64,000 bases of DNA, from assembly GCF_004346165.1 (NCBI RefSeq), contig NZ_SLZZ01000005.1, forward strand, positions 107,663 to 171,662, read 5' to 3'. Position 1 is the stretch's first letter. Each line of letters starts with the position of its first letter. Positions 27,968 through 34,404 of the stretch are shown one piece after another. The position numbers and the translations under genes are program-made. The notes beneath the pieces were generated by a model, which made no database searches, was not told the origin of the DNA, and worked only from the letters and a program-made list of their open reading frames with translations. The stretch comes from Muricomes intestini (GTDB taxonomy: Bacteria; Bacillota; Clostridia; Lachnospirales; Lachnospiraceae).

Positions 27968-28013
27968 GTTCGTGCTGCAGATGATAAACATCCATCTGCA
28001 GTACGAACTTTTT
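27968..28013 (+). terminator. Intrinsic terminator after the adhesin gene
   Basis: A 16-base arm (27968-27983) pairs with 27993-28008 apart from one mismatch, and TTTTT follows. It lies between the adhesin and the convergent cotJ operon; the reverse side has no good T run, so it serves mainly the plus strand. Confidence 0.82.
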
Positions 28014-28055
28014 ACGCGGGTGACGAGCCAAACGAGCAAAGAATGTTTCGTCTCG

Positions 28056-28673
28056 TTATCTGCAGTTATTGTTCTGACGTACGTCAAATTCCGGATTGAT
28101 TGCATAGAAGTTTTTACTGTCCAGATTATCCTGTACAATACGGAGACTTTCACCGAAACGCTGATAGTGAACGATCTCACGTTCTCTAAGAAAACGAATT
28201 GGATCGCAGACATCAGGATCTTTTGCCAACCTCAGAATATTATCATAAGTTGTTCTGGCTTTTTGTTCTGCAGCCATGTCCTCATGCAAGTCAGTGATGG
28301 GATCCCCTTTAGATTGGAAAACGGTAGCTGTCCACGGTGATCCAGCGGCTGACTGCGGCCAGAGAGCGAGTGTGTGATCCACATAATAGGTTCCGAATCC
28401 GGATTGCTCAATCTCCTCCGGTGTCAGGTTTCTCGTCAGCTGATGGACGATGGAACAAATCATTTCCATGTGCGCAAGTTCCTCAGTGCCTATATCCGTC
28501 AGGGTACCTGCGACTTGCTTATACGGCATGGTATATCTCTGGGAAAGATACCGCATGGAAGCGGCAAGCTCACCGTCTGGTCCACCAAACTGCGTGATGA
28601 TTATCTGCGCAAGTTTGGGATTGGTCTGTTTAATATTTACTGGATATTGCAGTCGTTTTTCATAACCCCACAT
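28056..28673 (-). CDS. cotJC: Spore coat protein CotJC, manganese-catalase family
   Basis: The 205-residue product begins MWGYEKRLQYPV and has the CotJC/manganese catalase four-helix core: GGPDGELAASMRYLSQRYTM, TEELAHMEMICSIVHQL (metal-ligand Glu and His), DMAAEQKARTTYDNILRL and FLREREIVHYQRFGE. CotJC is a spore coat component in Bacillus and Clostridium and may detoxify peroxide. It is the last gene of the cotJABC operon, 3 bases after cotJB. The presence of the operon implies a sporulating lineage. Confidence 0.95.
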   Translation of the reverse strand: MWGYEKRLQYPVNIKQTNPKLAQIIITQFGGPDGELAASMRYLSQRYTMPYKQVAGTLTDIGTEELAHMEMICSIVHQLTRNLTPEEIEQSGFGTYYVDHTLALWPQSAAGSPWTATVFQSKGDPITDLHEDMAAEQKARTTYDNILRLAKDPDVCDPIRFLREREIVHYQRFGESLRIVQDNLDSKNFYAINPEFDVRQNNNCR

Positions 28674-28676
28674 AAA

Positions 28677-28946
28677 TTAGCACCCCCCTTCCTGCCATGG
28701 CCATGGATCATCGATCCAGGTCCATTTGTCGCTGCAAGAATAAACAGCAGTGTCCACGGTCAAAGGGCCGAAACGTGCGGCGTATTCTTTCAGAGCTTCG
28801 TTTCTCATACGGCTGTACTCACGAAAGTAGGCCATTGCGTCTTCATCACACGGGTGGGTATCCAAAAAAAGTTTCACATCGTCTACTGCAAAACTTACGG
28901 CATTGATATGATCCAGTAATTCTTTTCTGCTTGGAGGGTTACTCAT
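28677..28946 (-). CDS. cotJB: Spore coat protein CotJB
   Basis: The 89-residue protein matches CotJB: LLDHINAVSFAVDDVKLFLD, THPCDEDAMAYFREYSRMRN and the aromatic WTWIDDPWPWQEGG ending. It is made in the mother cell and assembled in the coat with CotJA and CotJC. Its ATG overlaps the cotJA stop (28943-28946), showing translational coupling. Confidence 0.94.
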   Translation of the reverse strand: MSNPPSRKELLDHINAVSFAVDDVKLFLDTHPCDEDAMAYFREYSRMRNEALKEYAARFGPLTVDTAVYSCSDKWTWIDDPWPWQEGGC

Positions 28947-29308
28947 CGATTACAGCCTCCTTTCCCGTAAAATGGTAAGCTGAGTTCTTCAAAAATAGTA
29001 CCTCTTCTTATTGCGTCATGAGGTTTCATTACATCACGCCATTTTTGCCAGGGTACATAGGCCATGGCTATAGGAAGCCGTACATCAGCCAGTGGATCAT
29101 AACGTTTTTCGCATTGTCCCGGTGCTACATTTTTTCGAGCACCTTCTACAGCAGGGCATTCGCCGTATCCCGGACGGCGCGGATTATCTGCTCGCCCTGT
29201 GGGGGCAAAGTTTGAGCAAGAGTTATTGTTATAAGCAGGCATAGGCCGACAGCCATTGGGGGAATTCATTTGCCTGTCATAACGCATGTTGTTTTGATAA
29301 TTCGCCAT
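28943..29308 (-). CDS. cotJA: Spore coat associated protein CotJA
   Basis: The 121-residue protein has a long Asn/Met/Arg-rich start with several Cys residues, then the CotJA core: DVRLPIAMAYVPWQKW, RGTIFEELSLPFYGKGG. It is longer than the Bacillus protein because of the N-terminal extension, which is usual in clostridia. AAGGAGAAA precedes the ATG. It is the first gene of the operon, and a possible sigma-E-type -10 lies upstream. Confidence 0.93.
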   Translation of the reverse strand: MANYQNNMRYDRQMNSPNGCRPMPAYNNNSCSNFAPTGRADNPRRPGYGECPAVEGARKNVAPGQCEKRYDPLADVRLPIAMAYVPWQKWRDVMKPHDAIRRGTIFEELSLPFYGKGGCNR

Positions 29309-29343
29309 TTTGAGGTTTCTCCTTCCAATTACATTTACGGTAT

Positions 29344-29351
29344 ATAGTATG
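29344..29351 (-). promoter_or_regulatory. Possible mother-cell sigma-E -10 element for cotJABC
   Basis: On the minus strand CATACTAT lies about 36 bases before the cotJA start and resembles the sigma-E -10 consensus CATACAnT. The -35 side is only AT-rich, so support is limited. Confidence 0.35.
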
Positions 29352-29374
29352 AAAAAAAATTTGAAAGGTTCCTC

Positions 29375-29403
29375 TTTACATTTTGGCGAAAGTCATATAT
29401 AAT
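29375..29403 (+). promoter_or_regulatory. tRNA-Pro promoter
   Basis: TTTACA (29375-29380), a 17-base spacer and TATAAT (29398-29403) end 14 bases before the tRNA. Confidence 0.75.
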
Positions 29404-29417
29404 GGGGAAAGTGAGGG

Positions 29418-29492
29418 CGGGGTGTGGCTCAGTTTGGTTAGAGCGCACGGCTGGGGGCCGTGAGGTCGCAAGTTCAAATCTTGTCACCCCGA
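29418..29492 (+). tRNA. tRNA-Pro (anticodon GGG)
   Basis: A full cloverleaf can be drawn. The acceptor CGGGGTG pairs with CACCCCG, the D stem is GCTC/GAGC, the anticodon stem CACGG/CCGTG encloses CTGGGGG (anticodon GGG), and the T arm is GCAAG-TTCAAAT-CTTGT. The discriminator is A, and CCA is not encoded. Its 3' 35 bases are part of a 38-bp repeat copied at 30900-30937, marking it as an integration target. Confidence 0.95.
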
Positions 29493-29495
29493 TTA
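29458..29495 (+). repeat. attL-like repeat in tRNA-Pro 3' end
   Basis: This 38-bp sequence, from the anticodon stem 3' side through GATTA after the discriminator, is identical to 30900-30937. Confidence 0.85.
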
Positions 29496-29540
29496 AACCC
29501 AGTATTTATGGGATTTTTGACTGGTCGGTCAGTCGGTTTT

Positions 29541-29565
29541 AATTTATTACCTTTATTACCTTTTT
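29541..29565 (+). repeat. Left subterminal direct repeat of the island
   Basis: AATTTATTACC followed by TTTATTACC lies 46 bases inside the left att copy. The same pattern in the same orientation occurs at 30821-30843, so these could be arm-type integrase or excisionase sites. Confidence 0.45.
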
Positions 29566-29671
29566 AGATACAGGCATGGATATTAAAAATAATATCTGCC
29601 TTATCTTCTAGGCCATGCTTTTCCATGCAAGCATGAAATCATTTCCGACCTCAAAATAATTACACAATAAT

Positions 29672-29698
29672 AAAAGCAGGAGAGTAGTTCTCCTGCTT
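29672..29698 (-). terminator. Terminator of the island gene pair
   Basis: On the minus strand AAGCAGGAGA, a 5-base loop and TCTCCTGCTT form a perfect 10-bp stem followed by TTTT. It lies 13 bases past the stop of the toxin-like gene. Confidence 0.85.
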
Positions 29699-29710
29699 AG
29701 TTTATGTAGT

Positions 29711-30121
29711 TTATAAATTATCTATTACGGTTTTAAATCTTAATCCTTTATCCGACAATTCCTCGATGAATTCTATTAGCAAATTAAATACGTCAGAATC
29801 TAAATTTCCCAAAACCCTATACTTACAAGTGGATTTATTAAAATAATAGAATTGGTCTGCTTTTACACAAGCATCTTTGTGATTTCCACCACCCTCTATT
29901 ATTTGTTCGTCAGATGTTAAAGGAAGATTTGCGGGATATTTCATGAGTCGTTTTCGCTTTTCCTCAGTATCCATAGAAGACATAATTAATCCAACCATAT
30001 TAAATTCTAATCCACGAATTTCTCCATCATTGTCATCAATAACAAAGAAGGAATGTTTGCCTATATCTTTTCCATATCCTTTAAGTGGGTTTACAAGAAT
30101 AATATCCCCAATTTTACACAT
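29711..30121 (-). CDS. Possible PemK/MazF-like toxin
   Basis: The 136-residue protein starts MCKIGDIILVNP, followed by GKHSFFVIDDNDGEIRGLEF. The opening beta-hairpin with its GDI-V-V strand and the H/R-x-F-V-I second strand resemble the SH3-like barrel of MazF/PemK ribonuclease toxins. The C-terminal half is less recognisable, although KADQFYYFNKSTCKYRVLG resembles the third-strand region of that family. It starts 3 bases after a small upstream gene, the usual antitoxin-toxin order, and is closed by a strong terminator. The island location favours an addiction module. Sequence similarity is only at motif level, so a different role is possible. Confidence 0.5.
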   Translation of the reverse strand: MCKIGDIILVNPLKGYGKDIGKHSFFVIDDNDGEIRGLEFNMVGLIMSSMDTEEKRKRLMKYPANLPLTSDEQIIEGGGNHKDACVKADQFYYFNKSTCKYRVLGNLDSDVFNLLIEFIEELSDKGLRFKTVIDNL

Positions 30122-30124
30122 TAG

Positions 30125-30298
30125 TTAATCGTCCTTTTCATTTTTCTTATGCAACGTTATTTTTCTTTTGCCAGACAATACATCCTTTGACCATTTAATT
30201 GGAGTAATATCGCGCAAAGATTCCTCTGTTGATATTGGAGTTGGATCAAAATTCAATTTACTAAAATCAAGACGTTTATACTCTGCTGTATTATTCAT
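30125..30298 (-). CDS. Small upstream partner, possible antitoxin
   Basis: The ATG at 30298 is preceded by GAGGAGG at good spacing and gives 57 residues; earlier in-frame ATGs at 30349 and 30346 would extend it to 74 residues with a weaker site. The product is charged and probably disordered, with DFSKLNFDPTPISTEES and GKRKITLHKKNEKDD at the end, and has no DNA-binding fold that I recognise. Size, order and 3-base spacing to the toxin-like gene suggest an antitoxin. Function is inferred from context only. Confidence 0.5.
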   Translation of the reverse strand: MNNTAEYKRLDFSKLNFDPTPISTEESLRDITPIKWSKDVLSGKRKITLHKKNEKDD

Positions 30299-30509
30299 AT
30301 TTTCATCCTCCTCTTTTGTATTATTGTTTTCATCACACATATTCATCACCTCAAAACCACTATAACAGTATTAAGAGAAAAAGTATGTCGTTCTGTGTAA
30401 CATATAAATATGCGTATTTACTAGTTATATTCATACTATACTCTTACCATGGACAAAAATCAAGTAAAACCATGGCTGTTTTCATCATATCCGTACACAT
30501 TTTTATTTT

Positions 30510-30707
30510 AGTGACAGCGAAGGTCATATATTTGCAAAGATGTATAATGGTGGAACTAAAACATTTACGGTAAATCAAGGAGAAGCTTTCATTTAAGGTA
30601 TCTTTGTCGAGTATGGCATTACTTATGACGACAATGCAACTGGTGTACGCAATGGTGGATTTGGCAGCACAGATAGGATGACCGTACATAAAGATACTAA
30701 TAAATAA
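30510..30707 (+). pseudogene. Relic of an unrecognised gene, with internal stop
   Basis: Sixty-five codons read as protein-like sequence (HIFAKMYNGGTKTFTVNQGE, then a TAA at 30594-30596, then GIFVEYGITYDD and RMTVHKDTNK to a TAA at 30705-30707). The composition on both sides of the internal stop is that of one coding frame, so this looks like the 3' end of a decayed island gene. I do not recognise the family. The flanks 30350-30509 and 30708-30820 show nothing else that I can identify. Confidence 0.45.
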
Positions 30708-30820
30708 GATGTAAAAAATAGGACAATAATATAAAAACACTGTAATTCAATGTGCTTATATTGTTGTCCTAAATATTATTTTTACTAATAGCATGTGTAC
30801 AAGATTGCTCCTTTCTAAAA

Positions 30821-30843
30821 AATTTATTACCTTTTTTATTACC
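30821..30843 (+). repeat. Right subterminal direct repeat of the island
   Basis: AATTTATTACC followed by TTTTTTATTACC matches the left copy at 29541-29565 and lies 56 bases before the right att copy. Confidence 0.45.
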
Positions 30844-30899
30844 CTGTAATATTGATGTTTTAAACCGCGTATTTACAGGCTTTTCAAGCTACCAGATGC

Positions 30900-30937
30900 C
30901 CGTGAGGTCGCAAGTTCAAATCTTGTCACCCCGATTA
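30900..30937 (+). repeat. attR-like copy of tRNA-Pro 3' end
   Basis: This is an exact 38-bp copy of 29458-29495. The 5' part of the tRNA is absent here, so it is not a second tRNA gene. Confidence 0.85.
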
Positions 30938-31059
30938 TGTAAGTTTTTGAGAAAGAGTCATCGTCAGGATCAGGTAAGTATCTGGTTTTGGCGGTGGCTT
31001 TTTTGCAAAATGTCAATGAGACAGCACACTAGCAATGAAAGGATTTATAAGTTTTCTCG

Positions 31060-31088
31060 TTGACAAGTTTTATAGATTTTTGTAAAAT
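31060..31088 (+). promoter_or_regulatory. Promoter of the amino acid ABC transporter operon
   Basis: TTGACA (31060-31065), 17 bases and TAAAAT (31083-31088) form a near-consensus promoter about 150 bases upstream of the first gene. Confidence 0.78.
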
Positions 31089-31133
31089 AGTTACAATTAA
31101 TCTTAATTTTTGATGAGTTACAGGTAATAATAG

Positions 31134-31176
31134 CGCTTACCAAGTCTATTTATCACGAGGTGGCGTTTTTATTTTA
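31134..31176 (+). terminator. Possible leader terminator (attenuator) before the ABC operon
   Basis: CGCTTACC (31134-31141) can pair with GGTGGCG (31159-31165) with one bulge, followed by TTTTTATTTT. It lies inside the 5' leader, between promoter and ribosome site, so it could attenuate the operon. I cannot identify a known riboswitch class in the leader. Confidence 0.4.
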
Positions 31177-31244
31177 TTCAGAAGGAATTTTTATCTGAAA
31201 AAGAACTTGATGATTTTTGTAACGGAAAGAGAGGAGGAAGAAAT

Positions 31245-31970
31245 TTGATTAGATTAGAGAACGTACACAAAAGCTTTGGTAATAATGAAGTGTTAAAAGG
31301 AATCAACCTTCATGTGAGGGAAGGAGAGAAGGTGGTGATCATCGGACCTTCCGGCTCAGGCAAGAGCACGCTGGTACGCCTGATGAACGGGCTGGAGGAA
31401 CCTACCTCCGGAAAGGTTTATATTCATACTCATGAGCTGACGAAAAAGAACCGGGCGTTTGTCAACAGAATACACAGTGCCATGGTGTTTCAGCAATTTA
31501 ATCTGTATCCGCATATGACAGTTCTGGACAATCTGATTTTAGGACCGACAAAGCTTAAGAAGATGAATAAAAGTGAGGCAATGGAAACCGCTCTGCATTA
31601 TCTGGAAAAAGTAGGTCTGGAGGATAAGGCCGGCGCTTATCCGCAGAATCTTTCCGGCGGACAGCAGCAGAGAATAGCCATTGCACGCGCACTAACCATG
31701 AAGAACCGGGTCATTTTGTTCGACGAGCCGACTTCTGCTCTGGACCCTGAGATGGTGCAGGAGGTCTTGGATGTCATTATCAATCTGTCCCATGAAAAGA
31801 ATTTTACAATGGTTATTGTAACTCATGAGATGGGCTTTGCAAGACAGGCGGCAGACAGAGTCCTTTTCGTGGACGGGGGCCAGATTATGGAGGAGGGAAC
31901 TCCGGAGCATTTCTTTGAGAATCCTGAAAACGAAAGAACAAAAGCGTTCTTAAGCAAGATTATCCGATAA
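31245..31970 (+). CDS. Polar amino acid ABC transporter, ATP-binding protein
   Basis: The 241-residue ATPase has Walker [10 protein letters not shown], the Q-loop in [13 protein letters not shown], signature [15 protein letters not shown], Walker [15 protein letters not shown] and the switch His in [24 protein letters not shown] is typical of the GlnQ/HisP polar amino acid subfamily. The start is a TTG with GAGGAGG seven bases upstream. It powers uptake through the two permeases encoded downstream. Confidence 0.95.
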   Translation: MIRLENVHKSFGNNEVLKGINLHVREGEKVVIIGPSGSGKSTLVRLMNGLEEPTSGKVYIHTHELTKKNRAFVNRIHSAMVFQQFNLYPHMTVLDNLILGPTKLKKMNKSEAMETALHYLEKVGLEDKAGAYPQNLSGGQQQRIAIARALTMKNRVILFDEPTSALDPEMVQEVLDVIINLSHEKNFTMVIVTHEMGFARQAADRVLFVDGGQIMEEGTPEHFFENPENERTKAFLSKIIR

Positions 31971-32006
31971 GTATTTAGAAAAAATGTTATGATTAGGAGA
32001 CGAGAT

Positions 32007-32792
32007 ATGAGATATAAACGAATAGTATCCTCTCTTTTAGCGGCGGGTTTGCTTGCTGCGGTCACGCTGACAGGGTGTGGTGCACCGGATGAAGAAACTG
32101 TACTTAGCAAAGACGTGGTCAAGGTCGGCTGCAAAAATGATGTCCCAAATTTCGGCCTGATGAATATCGACACACGGGAATTTGAAGGTTTTGAAATCGA
32201 TGTTGCAAGAGAGGTTTGCAGAAGAATTTATGGAGATGATGTAAAAGTAGAATTTGAGGCGGTGACCGCAAAGACCAGGGGCCCTCTGCTGGAGACCGGG
32301 GAGTTAGATATGGTAGCTGCTACTTTTACGATTACAGATGAGAGAAAAGAAACTTATAACTTTACACAGCCGTACTATACGGATCATGTAAAACTGATGG
32401 TTAAGAAATCCGCCGGCTTTACTGATTTCAAGAGTATGGACGGGAAGACTATAGGAGTGTCTCAGTCGGCGACGACAGAGCAGTCTTTGCAGGAAGCAGC
32501 AGACGAGGCAGGCATTTCGCTGAAATTCAGTGGGTATTCCAGTTATCCGGAGATTAAGGCGGCTCTGGATTCAGGGCGCGTAGACTGCTTTTCGGTGGAT
32601 GGTTCTATATTGAGCGGGTATTTAAATGATTCACTGATACTGCTTCCGGATGAGTTTGCACCTCAGGAATACGGCATTGCAATAGCAAAAAGGAATAATA
32701 AGCTGGCCGCTAAGGCTGATGAAGCCATATCCGAGATGAAGCAGGATGGTGAGCTGGAAAAACTAATGGAGAGGTGGGGATTGACTCAATGA
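32007..32792 (+). CDS. Amino acid ABC transporter substrate-binding lipoprotein
   Basis: The ATG at 32007 is chosen over an in-frame one at 31989 because AGGAG lies just upstream. The product has 261 residues with a lipoprotein signal ending LTGC. It belongs to the SBP_bac_3 family: FGLMNIDTREFEGFEIDVAR, GELDMVAATFTITDERKE, YNFTQPYYTDHVKLMVKK and DGKTIGVSQSATTEQSL are characteristic. TFTITDERKE contains the conserved Arg that binds the ligand carboxylate. The ligand is a polar amino acid such as glutamine, glutamate or histidine, but which one cannot be told. Its stop overlaps the first permease start in ATGA. Confidence 0.94.
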   Translation: MRYKRIVSSLLAAGLLAAVTLTGCGAPDEETVLSKDVVKVGCKNDVPNFGLMNIDTREFEGFEIDVAREVCRRIYGDDVKVEFEAVTAKTRGPLLETGELDMVAATFTITDERKETYNFTQPYYTDHVKLMVKKSAGFTDFKSMDGKTIGVSQSATTEQSLQEAADEAGISLKFSGYSSYPEIKAALDSGRVDCFSVDGSILSGYLNDSLILLPDEFAPQEYGIAIAKRNNKLAAKADEAISEMKQDGELEKLMERWGLTQ

Positions 32793-33517
32793 GCGCATTT
32801 TCAGCACAAAAATGGGAAAAGTTATTTCAAAATATTGATCTCTTCATTCAGGGATTTGGAACCACCTTGTATATCGTACTGCTAGGACTTCTGCTGTCTT
32901 TAGTATTGGGAGCCATATTTGGTGTGATTTCCACCAGCCATAACAAAGTGTTAAGAGGAATCGCGAGAGTTTATGTGGAATTTTTTCAGAACACGCCGCT
33001 GCTGGTACAGATTTTCTTCCTTTATAATGCACTTCCCTACGTGGGCGTTTTTATTCCGGTAAAAACCATCGGCATTGTAGGTGTGGGCATTTACCATGGA
33101 GCGTATATGGCTGAGGTTGTGAGGACCGGTATCGAGGCGACACCTAAGGGGCAGCGGGATGCGGCAGACTCCCAGGGGTTTAGCTATGTTCAGACGATGC
33201 TATACATTATATTGCCCCAGGCATTAAAGGTGATGTTGCCGCCGCTTACGAATGTGGCCGCAAACCTGATTAAGAATACTTCTATTCTGGCAATCATTGC
33301 AGGAGGAGATCTGATGTACCAGGCAGATTCATTTGCCTCCAGCACGCTGGCTTACGGACCGGCTTATGTCGTAGTCGGTATCTTATACTTTATCATATGC
33401 TTCCCGCTTGCCAGATTATCAGGTTATTTGGAAAAGCGGTTTGGAGCTACACCGAAGCCTAAGGACTATACGGCATTGCTTTCGGCTTACAGTATGGGAA
33501 AGGGGGCAGCTAAATGA
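32789..33517 (+). CDS. Amino acid ABC transporter permease, first
   Basis: The ATG at 32789 overlaps the lipoprotein stop in ATGA and follows GAGGTGGGG; the product has 242 residues. It is a HisM/GlnP-type permease with FIQGFGTTLYIVLLGLLLSL at the start, YVEFFQNTPLLVQIFFLYNA, and the EAA-like coupling loop GTGIEATPKGQRDAADSQGF followed by QALKVMLPPLTN. It pairs with the next gene to form the heterodimeric membrane channel. The C-terminal 30 residues extend past the usual end. Confidence 0.94.
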   Translation: MSAFSAQKWEKLFQNIDLFIQGFGTTLYIVLLGLLLSLVLGAIFGVISTSHNKVLRGIARVYVEFFQNTPLLVQIFFLYNALPYVGVFIPVKTIGIVGVGIYHGAYMAEVVRTGIEATPKGQRDAADSQGFSYVQTMLYIILPQALKVMLPPLTNVAANLIKNTSILAIIAGGDLMYQADSFASSTLAYGPAYVVVGILYFIICFPLARLSGYLEKRFGATPKPKDYTALLSAYSMGKGAAK

Positions 33518-34203
33518 ATGAACTAATGAATGCATTTGAGTCTGTATTTACCCGAAGCAATATATTCTACATGTTCCGGGGACTCGGAGTGACACTTTAT
33601 GTAGCCTTGATCTCCGTCATATTGAGCGTTATTTTCGGAACGATTCTGGCGCTGTTCCGTACCTATGGGAACAAGTTCCTCAAAGGCTTCAGCGTGGCAT
33701 ATATAGAACTTTTCAGGAATACACCAAATCTTCTCTGGGTATTGGCAATCCGGTTTATGGTAAGAATGCCGGAGCCCTTTGATGCACCTATGTATTCCGG
33801 AATTCTGGCATTTACGCTGTTTACCAGCGCAGTGATGGCGGAGATTGTCCGGGGCGGTTTAAACTCTGTACATGCAGGCCAGTTTGAGGCTGCATATTCC
33901 CAGGGATTTAATTTCTTCCAGACTATGGTGTTTATCATACTGCCGCAGTGCTATAAAGCCATTGTGCCGGCCATGCTGTCACAGGTCATCACTGTTATCA
34001 AAGACACCTCATTCCTGGCCCAGGTAGCGATCGAAGAATTTTTCAACAACAGCAAATGGATTATGTCTGCACAGATAGACAGCACAGTAAATCAGTCCAT
34101 GCGTGTATTTATAATCTTCGGATTTGTTGCACTGGTATACTTCATCATAAACTTTACACTCTCCTGTATCGTGCGAAACAGCAGAAAAAAACAGGAGGCA
34201 TAA
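33514..34203 (+). CDS. Amino acid ABC transporter permease, second
   Basis: The 229-residue HisM/GlnP-type permease starts in an ATGA overlap with its partner. FYMFRGLGVTLYVALISVIL, YIELFRNTPNLLWVLAIRFM, the coupling loop RGGLNSVHAGQFEAAYSQGF and LPQCYKAIVPAMLSQ are family features. It closes the operon; the last base of its TAA begins palindromic element copy B, which can terminate the message. Confidence 0.94.
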   Translation: MNELMNAFESVFTRSNIFYMFRGLGVTLYVALISVILSVIFGTILALFRTYGNKFLKGFSVAYIELFRNTPNLLWVLAIRFMVRMPEPFDAPMYSGILAFTLFTSAVMAEIVRGGLNSVHAGQFEAAYSQGFNFFQTMVFIILPQCYKAIVPAMLSQVITVIKDTSFLAQVAIEEFFNNSKWIMSAQIDSTVNQSMRVFIIFGFVALVYFIINFTLSCIVRNSRKKQEA

Positions 34204-34278
34204 AAAGGGGTCAGACCCTTTTGCACACCATTGTCAGAATATTCTGATAACGGACGGCAAAAGGGTCTGACCCCTTTT
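34203..34278. repeat. Palindromic stop-codon element, complete copy B
   Basis: Perfect 22-bp inverted arms lie at 34203-34224 and 34257-34278 (cores GGGGTCAGACCC and GGGTCTGACCCC), around a central TCAGAATATTCTGA (34234-34247). It starts on the last base of the permease stop. The arms match copy A except for swapped central bases. Confidence 0.9.
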
Positions 34279-34310
34279 ATGTATTAAATTTAGAACATTT
34301 ATAGGTGTTA

Positions 34311-34338
34311 TTGTAAATATTACTAAAAGTGCTATAAT
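34311..34338 (+). promoter_or_regulatory. Promoter of the ech-hyp operon
   Basis: TTGTAA (34311-34316), a 16-base spacer and TATAAT (34333-34338) lie 67 bases before echA, the only promoter-like site found before the twelve-gene run. Confidence 0.62.
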
Positions 34339-34349
34339 GAGGAACGTGA

Positions 34350-34374
34350 ATTATTGGATACTAGTGCCAATAAT
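34350..34374. promoter_or_regulatory. Palindrome at the ech-hyp transcription start (operator candidate)
   Basis: ATTATTGG (34350-34357), nine bases and CCAATAAT (34367-34374) form perfect 8-bp inverted arms starting 12 bases after the -10. The position suits a repressor site; the sequence is not a Rex or Fur consensus that I recognise. A short RNA hairpin is the alternative. Confidence 0.5.
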
Positions 34375-34404
34375 GAGGAATAAGGGTAAAGCAAGAGGTG
34401 AATT

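Larger units (their letters stand above)
29458..30937. mobile_element. 1.44-kb island in tRNA-Pro flanked by 38-bp attachment repeats
   Basis: The 3' end of tRNA-Pro (29458-29495) is repeated exactly at 30900-30937, giving a 1442-bp unit in the arrangement left by site-specific integration into a tRNA. The interior is AT-rich, with two small minus-strand genes resembling a toxin-antitoxin pair, one gene relic and matched direct repeats near both ends. No integrase is present. It is either the remnant of a larger element or a small element mobilised in trans. Confidence 0.72.

Noticed and set aside
30895..30937. Second tRNA gene
   Set aside because: Only the 3' half of tRNA-Pro is present; acceptor 5' strand, D arm and anticodon loop are missing, so it is an attachment-site duplicate.
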